A stretch of DNA of 55,247 bases, from NCBI GenBank assembly GCA_902781315.1, contig CACZIT010000039.1:1-55247 (forward strand), given 5' to 3'. Below the pieces are notes generated by a model. The model worked only from the letters and a program-made list of their open reading frames with translations. It had not been told where the DNA came from and did no database searches. Below, piece by piece: positions 33,787-43,516 of the stretch (positions are counted from its first letter, which is position 1; each line of letters begins with the position of its first letter). Position numbers and translations under genes: made by a program. The stretch is from an uncultured Prevotellaceae bacterium (GTDB taxonomy: Bacteria; Bacteroidota; Bacteroidia; Bacteroidales; Bacteroidaceae).

Positions 33787-34149
33787 TTAATATCCCAACA
33801 TTGCTGCTGGCGTTATCCCCAAGGTGGAACAAAGCAACCGGGCAATCTTCAATGTGGGTTCTGCCCTGCCGGAAACATAGTCGCTTATACGTGAAGGGCT
33901 GACCCCAATCTCTGTAGCTAACTGCTTCTGAGTCATATTCTTCTCGTCCAACGACAACTGTATCAACTGGGCTACAGTAGGTTTGCCTATGGGATAGTGC
34001 TCCTTCTCGTAGTCTATGACGACATCCGACATCATTGTCAACTCCACAGCATTGCGGTCGTTGGCAGGTGTATTGTCATCCACCATTGGCAGCAGTTCCT
34101 CAATGCGTGCCAATGCGAATTCATATTGTTCTTTTGTAATCTTTGCCAT
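33787..34149 (-). CDS. higA: HigA-type antitoxin (XRE-family HTH)
   Basis: The 120-residue protein ends in a Cro/C1-type helix-turn-helix (MTQKQLATEIGVSPSRISDYVSGRAEPTLKIARLL, about residues 73-107). Its N-terminal half (ALARIEELLPMVDD, MMSDVVIDYEKEHYPIGKP) is typical of long HigA antitoxins. It should bind the HigB toxin and repress the operon. It follows higB by 18 nt on the minus strand, in the toxin-first order characteristic of hig loci. Confidence 0.9.
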   Translation of the reverse strand: MAKITKEQYEFALARIEELLPMVDDNTPANDRNAVELTMMSDVVIDYEKEHYPIGKPTVAQLIQLSLDEKNMTQKQLATEIGVSPSRISDYVSGRAEPTLKIARLLCSTLGITPAAMLGY

Positions 34150-34167
34150 ATTCGTACCTCCTTTATT

Positions 34168-34467
34168 TTATATCGTTGAAACGTCTATCTTATCGTATTC
34201 ACTATGCGTACCTACAAATCGGATGAAGATATGCCCGATTGTAAACTTTACTACCACCACAAGTCGATATTTGTTACCCCTGATGTCAAAGACATAATGT
34301 TGGTTTCCTACGTAGTCTGTCGAGGGGAAATCTGCCTTTATATCCGACAGGTTCTTCCACTCAGCCTTTTCTGCGATGTCATACCATCGTTCAAGTGCAG
34401 CCTGCGCGTCTCCATGTCCTTCCGAACAGTAGAACTCAACTAATCGTCTATGTGATACTATTCTCAT
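34168..34467 (-). CDS. higB: HigB-type toxin (RelE-like mRNA endonuclease)
   Basis: The 99-residue protein has family features MRIVSHRRLVEFY, AALERWYDIAEKAEWKNLSDIKADFPSTDYVG, VFDIRGNKYRLVVVVKF and FIRFVGTHSEYDKID. These match the HigB group that cuts mRNA on the ribosome. Its promoter -7 box (34476-34483) lies so close that the transcript should have a leader of only about 5 nt. Neighbour higA supports the pair. Confidence 0.92.
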   Translation of the reverse strand: MRIVSHRRLVEFYCSEGHGDAQAALERWYDIAEKAEWKNLSDIKADFPSTDYVGNQHYVFDIRGNKYRLVVVVKFTIGHIFIRFVGTHSEYDKIDVSTI

Positions 34468-34475
34468 TTCGGTTG

Positions 34476-34483
34476 CAAAGTTA
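34476..34483 (-). promoter_or_regulatory. higBA promoter -7 box
   Basis: TAACTTTG on the minus strand followed by CAACCG. It predicts an almost leaderless higB message. Confidence 0.7.
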
Positions 34484-34554
34484 TTAAAAAGTTTTGATTT
34501 TCAAAAGAAAACTGATAATTATTTCTAAAAATCAGAACTTTTTAGCTATTTTCC

Positions 34555-34586
34555 TTTGTTATTAGCCTGATGTTAGGCTACCTTTG
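34555..34586 (+). promoter_or_regulatory. near-consensus promoter, distal to the phosphoesterase gene
   Basis: TTTG at 34555-34558, a 20-bp spacer, TACCTTTG at 34579-34586. The spacer contains AGCCTGATGTTAGGCT, an imperfect dyad. It would give a leader of about 115 nt to the phosphoesterase gene. Confidence 0.6.
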
Positions 34587-34676
34587 CACCAAAGAAATAC
34601 TGAAAAGTGATGCCTTTTTATTTTCTATAAATCAATGATTTTTATCACGTAACTACCATTTTTCAAAATAAAACTG

Positions 34677-34684
34677 TATATTTG
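34677..34684 (+). promoter_or_regulatory. proximal phosphoesterase promoter -7 box
   Basis: TATATTTG, about 20 nt before the start codon at 34705; a second start site downstream of the 34579 box. Confidence 0.55.
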
Positions 34685-34704
34685 TAAGCGGAAAACGATG
34701 AGAA

Positions 34705-35514
34705 ATGGAAATGATGACGAAGAAAGTACTGGTGGTGCCCGATGTGCATGGGCGGCTGTTCTGGAAGGAGCCTGTGGAGAGGTATCTGGAGGAGGTCGAC
34801 AGGGTGGTGTTCCTGGGCGACTACCTCGATCCGTATGCTGATGGGGATGAGTTGGCCGACGACATCTTTGAGAACCTGCAGGAGATCGTGGCGCTGAAGG
34901 AGGAACATCCGGAGAAGGTGGTCCTCCTGAAGGGTAACCACGACCAGCACTATGCCTCGGAACTGTTTCGCGACGAGGCGGGCGGCACGCGCATGGACTA
35001 TGAAAACTGGGAGCGTTATCATCAGGCATTTGCGGAATGGAAGGAGCTGTTCCAGATTGCCCACATGGAAGTGGTCGGCGGCGTTACCTACGTGTTTTCG
35101 CATGCGGGAATGACGCTCTACTGGTTGAAAAAGGTGAACGACCACGTGTGGCAGCTGCCCGACCACGACGTCTCTCTGGCTGACCCTGCCATCGTGGAAA
35201 GAATCAACTTGTTGTACGATGACGGTCAGGGGCAGGAGATGCTGGCAACCGTCGGCACCTATCGCTCGTGGTTCGGCGAGAAGACGGGTAGTGTGCTGTG
35301 GGCCGACATCCACGAACATGCCATTTCCGACACGCCGAAGGCCTACGGGTTGGACAAGGTGTTCCAGGTGTTTGGCCACACGAAGTTAAATGGCCGCCAG
35401 ACCGACATGGTGGCGACTGACCACCTGGCGATGATTGATTCGCAGCAATGCTTCCTGATTGACGAGAGTCTCAAGGAGCGCATCGTGCCCCTGCGTGATG
35501 CGGACATGACATAA
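34705..35514 (+). CDS. calcineurin-like metallophosphoesterase
   Basis: The 269-residue cytosolic protein carries all metallophosphoesterase blocks in order: PDVHGR (Asp13, His15), FLGDYLDPYADG, LKGNHDQHY, FSHAGMT and VFGHTKLNG. These residues bind two metal ions. The length and the 'PDVHGR' start resemble bacterial diadenosine-polyphosphatase or protein-phosphatase-like enzymes (PrpE/ApaH-like), but the substrate cannot be assigned. Two promoters precede it. It stands between HigBA (diverging) and the secreted phosphatase-dockerin gene. Confidence 0.88.
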   Translation: MEMMTKKVLVVPDVHGRLFWKEPVERYLEEVDRVVFLGDYLDPYADGDELADDIFENLQEIVALKEEHPEKVVLLKGNHDQHYASELFRDEAGGTRMDYENWERYHQAFAEWKELFQIAHMEVVGGVTYVFSHAGMTLYWLKKVNDHVWQLPDHDVSLADPAIVERINLLYDDGQGQEMLATVGTYRSWFGEKTGSVLWADIHEHAISDTPKAYGLDKVFQVFGHTKLNGRQTDMVATDHLAMIDSQQCFLIDESLKERIVPLRDADMT

Positions 35515-35553
35515 AAAAAGAAAGGGACTGGCTTACTATTCAGGAATTTTATG

Positions 35554-35561
35554 TACCTTTG
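35554..35561 (+). promoter_or_regulatory. promoter -7 box of the secreted EEP-dockerin gene
   Basis: TACCTTTG followed by GCAGC, giving a leader of about 20 nt. Confidence 0.65.
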
Positions 35562-35584
35562 CAGCAATCTTTACCAATGAACCT

Positions 35585-37300
35585 ATGAACAAGATACTTC
35601 GACTACTGACCATGCTCTGCATGATGACAGCCCTGCCCGTGCTGGCAGGCAATACCAACGACAACCGCCGTCGCCTGCTTGGTGCCAGCGAGGAGAACCC
35701 CGTGGATGCCACGTGGCTCATCACAAACCCGTCGTTCGAGACGGGCGACCTGACGGGCTGGACGACCTATTGTTCTGCCGGCGACTATCAGGGCGATGGC
35801 ACCGATCCTGAGATTGCCGTGCGCAGCGATTACACGATGACGGGCAAGCAGGGCGACTGGCTGTTTAATGCCTACCACTGGTGGTCGGGTGCGCTGAGCG
35901 TAAGCCAAGTGGTGGAGAATGTGCCGAGCGGAGTTTACGAACTTTCGGCTGTTGTCTGCACATGGGACGGGCGCGAGGTTTACCTATCAGGTAATAGCGA
36001 AAAGGTAACGGCGACGGGTGTGAATGATGCGACGGGCATTCCCGTCTCGGTGCCTGTAGTGGTGGGAGAAGACGGCGTGTTCACCATTACGGCCGGCAGC
36101 TATGGGGCATGGTGGGTTGAAGGACATGAGAGCGAGACGCAGACGTTCTTCAAGCTCGACGACGTGCGGCTGACATGCAAAGGTCTCTACGAGAATCAGG
36201 AGCTGGCTAACTTCACGGCGGCAGCGCTGAATGTGGACGGACTGCCACAGAAAGTCCTTACTTTCGAACTGAATGCCGACGGCCCGGGTAGCGAGGGTAC
36301 GAAACTCATCAGTAAGTATCTGAAGCAGAAGGGATATGACTTCATCGGTGTCAGCGAGGACTTCAACTACCACGGCTCACTGATGGAATCGCTTAACGAT
36401 GAGTACGATAGCGGAACGATACGTACTACGCTCAGCGTGGGTGGCATCTTCAGCGGGTTCCCCTTTGACACCGACGGTCTGAACCTGATCTGGAAGAGGG
36501 CGCAGGTGCAGGCATCGGGTGAGAGCTGGACGCGCTGGAACGACAGAACCGATACCGACGGCAACCAATACGTGAAGAAGGGTTATCGCCACTACGACAT
36601 GACGCTGAGCAACGGGACGCTCATCGACGTATATGTGCTGCACATGGATGCCGGCGATGCCATCTCCTCGCGCGAAGGCCAATGGCGGCAGTTGGCTGAT
36701 GCCGTGAACGCTGCCGACCCGAACCGCCCGAAACTCATCATTGGCGACACCAACAGCCGTTGGACGCGCGAGGACATCAATGCAAACTTTGTCAACAGGC
36801 TGAACGGATTCACGGTGGGCGACCCGTGGGTGAAATTCTGGCGAGGCGGCGTGTTCCCACAGCCGGGAACAGGCGACCTGACTGACCAGACCGATCCTGC
36901 GAACCTCACGAATTATGAAGTCGTCGACAAACTGCTCTATCTGAATCCGTCGGCAACAGAGGGCGCCTTGCAGCTGCAGCCCCGGTCGTTCCGCCTGGAG
37001 CAGGACTACACCTACGGCACCGTTGACGGCTCCGGCAACACCAAGGCGCTTGGCGACCACCGACCTGCCGTAGGCGAATTTGTGCTGATGCGGGTGAACA
37101 AGGTGCGGTTCCTGCGAGGCGACGTGAACCGCGACGGCTCTATCACGATTGCTGACGTGACGGCACTGGTGAATGTTTTGCTGGGGAAGGACGACACGGA
37201 GCCTTACGTCTATGACCATGAAGCCGCCGACGCGAACGCCGACGGCTCCATCACGATTGCCGATGTGACGGCATTGGTGAATATTTTGTTAGTGAAGTAG
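35585..37300 (+). CDS. secreted endonuclease/exonuclease/phosphatase-family protein with dockerin
   Basis: A signal peptide (MNKILRLLTMLCMMTALPVLA) is followed by an N-terminal jelly-roll-like region (NPSFETGDLTGWTTY, about residues 47-200). An EEP domain follows (about 210-500) with ALNVDGLPQK, GVSEDFNYHG, LHMDAGD, LIIGDTNSRW and GDHRPAVGEF holding the catalytic Asn, Glu, Asp and His positions. The C-terminus is a clean dockerin type I pair: DVNRDGSITIADVTALVNVLLG and DANADGSITIADVTALVNILL (about 517-571). EEP enzymes cleave phosphodiesters such as nucleic acids, phosphoinositides or sphingomyelin. The dockerin suggests surface assembly. It ends 2 bp from the convergent AmpG stop. Confidence 0.85.
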   Translation: MNKILRLLTMLCMMTALPVLAGNTNDNRRRLLGASEENPVDATWLITNPSFETGDLTGWTTYCSAGDYQGDGTDPEIAVRSDYTMTGKQGDWLFNAYHWWSGALSVSQVVENVPSGVYELSAVVCTWDGREVYLSGNSEKVTATGVNDATGIPVSVPVVVGEDGVFTITAGSYGAWWVEGHESETQTFFKLDDVRLTCKGLYENQELANFTAAALNVDGLPQKVLTFELNADGPGSEGTKLISKYLKQKGYDFIGVSEDFNYHGSLMESLNDEYDSGTIRTTLSVGGIFSGFPFDTDGLNLIWKRAQVQASGESWTRWNDRTDTDGNQYVKKGYRHYDMTLSNGTLIDVYVLHMDAGDAISSREGQWRQLADAVNAADPNRPKLIIGDTNSRWTREDINANFVNRLNGFTVGDPWVKFWRGGVFPQPGTGDLTDQTDPANLTNYEVVDKLLYLNPSATEGALQLQPRSFRLEQDYTYGTVDGSGNTKALGDHRPAVGEFVLMRVNKVRFLRGDVNRDGSITIADVTALVNVLLGKDDTEPYVYDHEAADANADGSITIADVTALVNILLVK

Positions 37301-37314
37301 AATCACTCTACTTC
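37294..37314. terminator. hairpin covering both convergent stop codons
   Basis: GAAGTAGA (37294-37301) pairs with TCTACTTC (37307-37314) around the loop ATCAC. The stem contains the stop codons of the EEP-dockerin gene (+) and the AmpG-like gene (-). Confidence 0.65.
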
Positions 37315-38601
37315 TTCTGTTTTCTTTCCGAATTCAGAATCAATCTTCAGGAATGAAGTGACGATGAACGTAACAGCGCAGCATGCCATGACGATGAGGA
37401 AGAATGCGCGGTAGCCCACAGCTTCCTGAAGGGCTCCGGCAAAGAGTCCGGGAATCATCATCGACAGGGCCATGAAGGCTGTGCAGAGGGCGTAGTGGGA
37501 GGTCTTGAATTCGCCTTGGCTATATAAAATAAGGTATAGCATATAGGCCGTGAAGCCAAAGCCGTAGCCGAACTGCTCGAGGAAGACGCAGGCGTTGATG
37601 ATAAAGAGGCTGTCGGGTAGGGCGAAACTCATATAGACATAGACGAGGTCGGGCAGGGTGATGGCGCACACCATGGGCCAGAGCCAGCGCTTCAGTCCGT
37701 CGCGTCCGGCTGCAATGCCGCCGAGGATGCCGCCCAGGGTGAGGCCGATGACGCCCACAGTGCCCTGCACGAGGCCGTACTCCATGGGCGAGAGCCCCAG
37801 TCCGCCGTTGTGGCCGGCATCGATGAGGAAGAGTGCCGACACCTTGGCCAGCAGTCCTTCGGGCATGCGGTAGAGCAACATGAAGAGGATGCCCACCACG
37901 ACCTGTGGCTTCTGGAAGAAGGTGACGATGGTGTGGACGAACTCGCTCCAGATGGTGCGGGCGTTGATGTCGTTGCGAGGCTGGTCGTCGTCGGGGCGCG
38001 GCAGAATGTAGCTATGCCAAAGCCAGAGGCCGATGAAGATGCCTGTCACGCCGTAGAACATGAGACTCCAGGAGAAGGCGATGCTATTGCGATAGATGAC
38101 CTGCAGGTTGCCGGCTATCATGACGAGGATGCCTTGGCCGAAGATGGTGGCCAGACGGTAGAAGGTGGAGCGGATGCCCACGAACCACGCCTGATTGTGC
38201 TCGTCGAGGCCGAGCATGTAGAAACCGTCGGCGGCAATGTCGTGGGTGGCGCTGGAGAAGGCCATCACCCAGAAGAAGAATAGCGACCCCTGCAGCCAGA
38301 AATGGGTGGGAATGGTGAAGGCCACGCCGCCGAAGGCCGCTCCGATGAGCAGCTGCATCGACGTGATCCACCAACGCTTGGTCTTGATGAGGTCGATGAA
38401 CGGACTCCACAGTGGCTTGATGACCCACGGCAGGTAGAGCCACGAGGTGTAGAACGTGATTTCGGCATTCGACAGCCCCAGTTGCTTGTAGAGCACGATG
38501 GAGATGGTCATGACGGCCACGTAGGGCAGTCCCTCGGCAAAATAGAGTGAGGGAACCCAGCTCCAAGGGGTTGTCTTAGTAGATTTTTCTGATTTCTGCA
38601 T
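37303..38601 (-). CDS. AmpG-like MFS permease
   Basis: The 432-residue protein has about 12 hydrophobic helices and the AmpG-type start [31 protein letters not shown], then [23 protein letters not shown] and [18 protein letters not shown]. AmpG imports anhydro-muropeptides (GlcNAc-anhMurNAc peptides) from the periplasm for peptidoglycan recycling. Its start codon lies 26 bp inside the end of the GT2-DUF4922-SpoIID gene, which means tight co-expression. That link to a SpoIID/LytB domain supports a cell-wall role. The exact substrate is inferred. Confidence 0.85.
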   Translation of the reverse strand: MQKSEKSTKTTPWSWVPSLYFAEGLPYVAVMTISIVLYKQLGLSNAEITFYTSWLYLPWVIKPLWSPFIDLIKTKRWWITSMQLLIGAAFGGVAFTIPTHFWLQGSLFFFWVMAFSSATHDIAADGFYMLGLDEHNQAWFVGIRSTFYRLATIFGQGILVMIAGNLQVIYRNSIAFSWSLMFYGVTGIFIGLWLWHSYILPRPDDDQPRNDINARTIWSEFVHTIVTFFQKPQVVVGILFMLLYRMPEGLLAKVSALFLIDAGHNGGLGLSPMEYGLVQGTVGVIGLTLGGILGGIAAGRDGLKRWLWPMVCAITLPDLVYVYMSFALPDSLFIINACVFLEQFGYGFGFTAYMLYLILYSQGEFKTSHYALCTAFMALSMMIPGLFAGALQEAVGYRAFFLIVMACCAVTFIVTSFLKIDSEFGKKTEEVE

Positions 38602-41600
38602 TCTGATAATAGTGTTTTAGGATGTGCTGATAGTCAATGCCCTGGTCGCCCATGACGGCGGCTCCTATCTGGCAGAGGCCTACGCCGTGGCCCCAACCGC
38701 GACCATTCAGGGTGAAGACAGTGTTGTCGTCGTCAGCGGTGCTGGGCGTGGCGACGACGGTGAAGAGGCTGCTCTTCAGGTGGGAGTCGGAGAGCACGCG
38801 GCGAATCTCGAGTTCCTTGCCGACGATGTAGCAGCCCTTGGTGCCTACGATCTTCAGCTTCCAGATGCGTCCGCTCTTGCCGCGCTCCAGAGGGATGAGG
38901 TCGGTGATGGTGCCGAGGTCGACGTTCAGTTTCGCCTGCAGCCACTGGGCAATCTGGCGGGAGGTGACGGTCTCGGTCCACTCGTAGAAGTCGGCGGTCT
39001 CCTGATCGTAGTCGTTGAGCACCTGGCGGATGATGCGCTTGTCGCTGGTATTACACCACGGGCACTCCACCGACTGGAGGTAGGGCTTCGAGATGTTTTC
39101 CCAGCAATACTGGTACTCCTCGGTCTGTCCGCCGCAGCATTTCGAGAAGCGTGCATCGCAGATGCCGGAGTCCTGCGACCAGAGCACCTGTCCGGCAGTG
39201 GCTCTGACAGCTTCTGCCACATGGGGGTTGGTAGCCCGTGTGATGCCCTGGTAGCGCTGGCAATGGTCGTCGGCACAGACATCGAAGATGGTGTGGTCGT
39301 CGCGATCGTACCAGCGGATGAGTTCGTTCTCCTTCTTCGTGAACGAGAAGAAGCTATCGGTGGCAGTGGCGCCGCTGCGCGCGTTTTTCCGTGCCTCCAT
39401 CTGAGCTATCAGCCATGAACGCGAGATGACGGCGTGGGCTTTGAGCAGTTGGAGAGACGAGGTGGCGCTCATCTCGCTGGAGATGACGCTTTCGAGGTAT
39501 TGCTCGACGGGCAGCTCGTTGATGGCGCATATCTGGTCGGCTTCGACCACCAACCGCAGTGTGCCGCGGAAGGTCTGCGTCTCGTGGCGCTCCCAGTGGA
39601 AACCGACACCGATGACGACATCCTCGAGCGAAAACGAGGCGTCGCTGCGTTTGGGGGTGAAGAGCAGTTCGCGATACTGGTTGCCATTCCAGAGAATGCC
39701 GCCCTCGGCAAATGTCACCACCTGGGTGCCGGTGATGTCGACGCCCTTGGCGGTATAGGGTTTGTTCAGCGTGAAGCGTATCTGCTGTGCGCTGACGATG
39801 CCCACGGTGACGTCTGGCTGTCGCGGGTTGGCAACCGACTTGCTGCTCTGTTCTTTCACCCAAGCAGCCTCGGCCTCATGTAAGCGGTCGGCGAGCTGCT
39901 GCATGTCGTCGCTGTCGAAACTGCACTCGCGCAGGATGCCTTCGGCCTCGTCGGGCGACAGGGCAAGGAAGTCTTCCTGACGCGGGGTGATGATGAGGCC
40001 TGACATGTCGAGGGCACCAGGACTGACCAGTCGTTTTTCTTCGCCTTCGGCAAAGTAGCAGTCGGGGCGGTGCTTCCGCCGTGGAAACACGACGGAGACG
40101 AGCTGGCCGTCCTGCCGCCAAGCCACGATGTTGAGCATAGGCTCGGTCCCCTGCGGGGCGTCGAGACAGCGGTAGAGGATGCTGAACAGCTGGGCATCGC
40201 TCTTCTTGTCTTTGCTGCGGAGGACGACAGCCGGACAGACAAATCCGTGGAGCAGGGATATATTTGCATCATCGTTGAGACTGAACACCACTTCGAGGTT
40301 GCGGCTCAGTCGCGGCCAACTCTGCTGTAAAGGAATGATGCCGTTGGTGCCTGCCTGCAGATGCATGTGGTCAGGAGCCGAGGCGCCGCAGCGAGGGCCG
40401 TTGTAGAACACCATCATGTCGGGATAGCGGTTCGTCATTTGGTGCATCATGGGGTAGTGGCCGTCGATGCATTGTGGCTGGTGGGCTTCGAGCGGGATGG
40501 TGAAGTGCATGGGCAGGATGGGGAACGGATTGACGAGCAATTCGTAGCGGTCGCCATTGACCTCGTCCTGAATGATTTTTTCGAATTGTTCGGACGGACG
40601 GTTGTGGGCACACAGGAAGCAGGGACGCTCGCCGATGGTCTTCTTGTCGATCTTGGCACCTGTGGACACCATGCGTGCCGGGTTCCACTGCACGCGGAGA
40701 AGGTTGTCGCCCGTTGAGAGTTCGCGTGTCTCGACACACGTCAGATCGCGATAGCGCTGGCGGGCATCGTCCCAATTCTCCAATTGACGGTCGAAGAATC
40801 GGGTGAGCGGAGTGTCGGCATTGGGATTGTGGGGACTGCGACGCGCCATGAGCTCCATGGTGCGCAGACGGTCTTTATAGAGGTTGTTGGCATTCTGCCG
40901 GTCGATGGAGAGGGCGGCATCGCTGTTGCCTTCCCACCGGCGGCAGAGGTAGAGTTCGTCGTAGATGCGTCCGATGCGCCACTGGCGGCTGAAAGCCAGC
41001 CCCATGGCATAGTCCTCGCCGTAGCTGGTGTTGGGAAACTGCATCTGGCGCACCAGCGGAGTGAAGAAGGCACGCGGCGCTCCCAGGCCGTTGATGCGGA
41101 GGGCGTTGTTAGGACCGTTCTCGTCGGTCCACTCGCGGTGGTCGATGAGTCCCGGCGGCAGGGTCTCGAGCTGGAAGTTGCACATACGGTAGCTGCCCAC
41201 AATCATGGCTGCGCGTTGCTGGTAGAAGGCGTCGACGATGGTCTGCAGCGTCAGCGGCGACGAATAGAGGTCGTCGCTGTCGAGTTGCACGGCAAAGCGT
41301 CCGCAGCGGGCGTCGTTGATGGCCGTGTTCCAGCATCCGCCGATGCCCAGGTCGGTGCGTACGGGGATGATGTGCACCAGATGTTCGTGCTTGCTCGTCA
41401 GCGAACGGAGTATGTCGGTGGTGCCGTCGGTGGAGTGGTTGTCGACGACGATGACGTTGTAGGCGAAAGATGTCTTCTGGGAAAGTGCACTCTCCACGGC
41501 ATCGCGAATGGTCTTGGCCCGATTAAAGACTGGAATGACCACCGAGGCCTCGGTCGGGAAATCCTGCTCGTCGAAATCGATGTCAGTATAGGCTGTGGTG

Positions 41601-42328
41601 TCGACAAGTGCGCCGAGTGCATTGAGATGAGCCGTGCAGGCGCGTTCCATTTCAATCTGCACATCGCGGTTGCGCGGATTTACGTAGTCGAACTGCCGCT
41701 CGCCACTCTTGCGTGTGTCCAGTTCGATGGTCGTGTAGAGCATCTCGTTCAGGTGGAACAACAGCCCCTGGCGGCTCAGCGACAGACGAAGGTCGTACCA
41801 TCCGGCAAACCGATAGGACGGATAACCCTCGGCAGAAGCCTGTTTTGCCCATTCCTTGACAGGCGCCGTGCGGAGAAGCACGAGCGGGCCAAAGTCGAAG
41901 TCGTCGCGCAGCGATCCTTCCTGATAGTCGATGACAGGATGGCGCTCGACGGCTCGTCCTGATTCGGCGTCGGTGCTTTGCTTTTCTTCAAGAAAATCGC
42001 TATAGACCAAGGCTGCATGCGTCTCGTCGGCCGTGCGGACCAGTCGCGACAAAGCATGCGGGCCGGGAAGGGCAGGAGGAGTTTTCAGGTTGAGAAGGAT
42101 GTAGTCGGCGACGGCTGTCCTGGCGATGGCTTTCATGGTTTCGCTCGAAAGCACTCCATCTACGCCCAACGACTGGCAGCCATCCATGTGGATGTGGTGG
42201 CTTCCAGTTTCCTGATTTGTCAGCAAGTATATGTGTCTGACGTTTTTGTCGCGACGCAATGCGTCCACCATAGCAGTGAGTGAACCGGCATCGTCGCAAG
42301 GCAAAAAACAATCTATTCGTTCTCTCAT
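38576..42328 (-). CDS. giant fusion: GT2 glycosyltransferase, DUF4922 and SpoIID/LytB domains
   Basis: From the ATG at 42328 ([13 protein letters not shown]; 34 nt after a predicted start site) the protein has 1250 residues. After an N-terminal region resembling a degenerate glycosyltransferase fold come: a GT2 domain (about 260-480; [42 protein letters not shown]); DUF4922 (about 560-760; [28 protein letters not shown] and DHMHLQAG, an HxHxQ motif as in GDP-sugar phosphorylases); and a SpoIID/LytB domain (about 830-1250; [33 protein letters not shown]). No signal peptide is visible, which is odd for a peptidoglycan-acting SpoIID domain. The overlap with the AmpG-like gene suggests muropeptide processing. 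Confidence 0.8.
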   Translation of the reverse strand: MRERIDCFLPCDDAGSLTAMVDALRRDKNVRHIYLLTNQETGSHHIHMDGCQSLGVDGVLSSETMKAIARTAVADYILLNLKTPPALPGPHALSRLVRTADETHAALVYSDFLEEKQSTDAESGRAVERHPVIDYQEGSLRDDFDFGPLVLLRTAPVKEWAKQASAEGYPSYRFAGWYDLRLSLSRQGLLFHLNEMLYTTIELDTRKSGERQFDYVNPRNRDVQIEMERACTAHLNALGALVDTTAYTDIDFDEQDFPTEASVVIPVFNRAKTIRDAVESALSQKTSFAYNVIVVDNHSTDGTTDILRSLTSKHEHLVHIIPVRTDLGIGGCWNTAINDARCGRFAVQLDSDDLYSSPLTLQTIVDAFYQQRAAMIVGSYRMCNFQLETLPPGLIDHREWTDENGPNNALRINGLGAPRAFFTPLVRQMQFPNTSYGEDYAMGLAFSRQWRIGRIYDELYLCRRWEGNSDAALSIDRQNANNLYKDRLRTMELMARRSPHNPNADTPLTRFFDRQLENWDDARQRYRDLTCVETRELSTGDNLLRVQWNPARMVSTGAKIDKKTIGERPCFLCAHNRPSEQFEKIIQDEVNGDRYELLVNPFPILPMHFTIPLEAHQPQCIDGHYPMMHQMTNRYPDMMVFYNGPRCGASAPDHMHLQAGTNGIIPLQQSWPRLSRNLEVVFSLNDDANISLLHGFVCPAVVLRSKDKKSDAQLFSILYRCLDAPQGTEPMLNIVAWRQDGQLVSVVFPRRKHRPDCYFAEGEEKRLVSPGALDMSGLIITPRQEDFLALSPDEAEGILRECSFDSDDMQQLADRLHEAEAAWVKEQSSKSVANPRQPDVTVGIVSAQQIRFTLNKPYTAKGVDITGTQVVTFAEGGILWNGNQYRELLFTPKRSDASFSLEDVVIGVGFHWERHETQTFRGTLRLVVEADQICAINELPVEQYLESVISSEMSATSSLQLLKAHAVISRSWLIAQMEARKNARSGATATDSFFSFTKKENELIRWYDRDDHTIFDVCADDHCQRYQGITRATNPHVAEAVRATAGQVLWSQDSGICDARFSKCCGGQTEEYQYCWENISKPYLQSVECPWCNTSDKRIIRQVLNDYDQETADFYEWTETVTSRQIAQWLQAKLNVDLGTITDLIPLERGKSGRIWKLKIVGTKGCYIVGKELEIRRVLSDSHLKSSLFTVVATPSTADDDNTVFTLNGRGWGHGVGLCQIGAAVMGDQGIDYQHILKHYYQNAEIRKIY

Positions 42329-42368
42329 TTCTGTGTTTTGTTTTCCTTGTAAATACAATAAATATGTG

Positions 42369-42376
42369 CAAATGTA
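42369..42376 (-). promoter_or_regulatory. promoter -7 box of the GT2-DUF4922-SpoIID gene
   Basis: TACATTTG on the minus strand. It diverges from the rlmN promoter about 43 bp away and supports the start at 42328. Confidence 0.55.
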
Positions 42377-42418
42377 CAAAAAAAACTTGAAGAATGCCAA
42401 AAAGAAGGGAAAAAATTG

Positions 42419-42426
42419 TAACTTTG
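42419..42426 (+). promoter_or_regulatory. rlmN promoter -7 box
   Basis: TAACTTTG followed by CAACTTG, 22 nt of leader before the start at 42452. Confidence 0.7.
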
Positions 42427-42451
42427 CAACTTGAAATAGAGTAATTACCAC

Positions 42452-43513
42452 ATGGAATCCATGAAAAAGAGCCTTTTAGGCCTGTCGTTGACAGAATTGA
42501 AAGATGTTGCCAAATCGCTGGGATTGCCTGCCTTTGCCGGTGGGCAGATGGCTCAGTGGCTCTACGTGAAGCACGCGGAGAGCATTGACGACATGACCAA
42601 TTTGTCGAAGCAGGGCCGCGAAAGACTGAAGGAAGAGTACGAAGTGGGCAGCATGGCTCCGGTGGACTACCAGCGCAGCCAGGACGGCACGATCAAGTAT
42701 ATGTTCCCCGTGCGCTGCAGTGGATTGGCTGACAAGCCCCGCTATGTGGAAACGGTGTTTATCCCTGACGACGACCGTGCCACGCTCTGCGTCTCCTGCC
42801 AGGTGGGCTGCAAGATGAACTGCCTGTTCTGCCAGACGGGAAAACAAGGATTTGAAGGAAGCCTGACCGCTGCTGACATTCTGAACCAGATATACGCACT
42901 GCCTGAGCGCGACCGCCTGACCAACATCGTGTTCATGGGGCAGGGAGAACCGATGGACAACCTCGATGCCGTGCTGAAGGCAACGGAGGTGCTTACGGCC
43001 GACTGGGGATGGGCATGGAGTCCTAAGCGCATCACGGTCAGCTCGGTGGGTATTCGTGGAAAGCTGAAGCGATTCCTCGACGAGAGCCAGTGCCATGTGG
43101 CCATCAGCCTGCACTCGCCGCTACACGAGCAGCGCGCGGAACTGATGCCTGCCGAACGCGGAATGAGCATCAGCGAGGTGGTGGAACTGTTGCGGGGCTA
43201 CGACTTCGCCCACCAGCGCCGCCTCTCGTTTGAATACATCGTCTTCGGTGGGGTGAACGACTCGTTGCGTCATGCCAAGGCTATCGTTGAACTGCTGCGC
43301 GGACTCGACTGCAGGATCAACCTCATTCGATTCCACCAGATTCCAAACGTGCCGTTGCATGGAGCCGATGAAGACACCATGCTGCGACTGCGTGACTTCC
43401 TGACGGCTCATGGTATCTTCACCACTATACGTGCCAGCAGAGGGCAGGACATCTATGCTGCCTGCGGACTGCTGAGCACTGCTCGGAAAGAACAATTAAG
43501 AAAAGAACAATAA
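42452..43513 (+). CDS. rlmN: 23S rRNA adenine-C2 methyltransferase (radical SAM)
   Basis: The 353-residue protein carries the radical-SAM cluster motif at Cys120, Cys124 and Cys127 ([15 protein letters not shown]), [10 protein letters not shown], a SAM-binding ISLHSP segment and [11 protein letters not shown]. Near the end [14 protein letters not shown] has the second catalytic Cys. It methylates A2503 of 23S rRNA (and A37 of some tRNAs). An internal ATG three codons on (42461) is an equal start candidate. A PdxA-like gene follows after 3 nt, so they form an operon. Confidence 0.96.
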   Translation: MESMKKSLLGLSLTELKDVAKSLGLPAFAGGQMAQWLYVKHAESIDDMTNLSKQGRERLKEEYEVGSMAPVDYQRSQDGTIKYMFPVRCSGLADKPRYVETVFIPDDDRATLCVSCQVGCKMNCLFCQTGKQGFEGSLTAADILNQIYALPERDRLTNIVFMGQGEPMDNLDAVLKATEVLTADWGWAWSPKRITVSSVGIRGKLKRFLDESQCHVAISLHSPLHEQRAELMPAERGMSISEVVELLRGYDFAHQRRLSFEYIVFGGVNDSLRHAKAIVELLRGLDCRINLIRFHQIPNVPLHGADEDTMLRLRDFLTAHGIFTTIRASRGQDIYAACGLLSTARKEQLRKEQ

Positions 43514-43516
43514 CTT

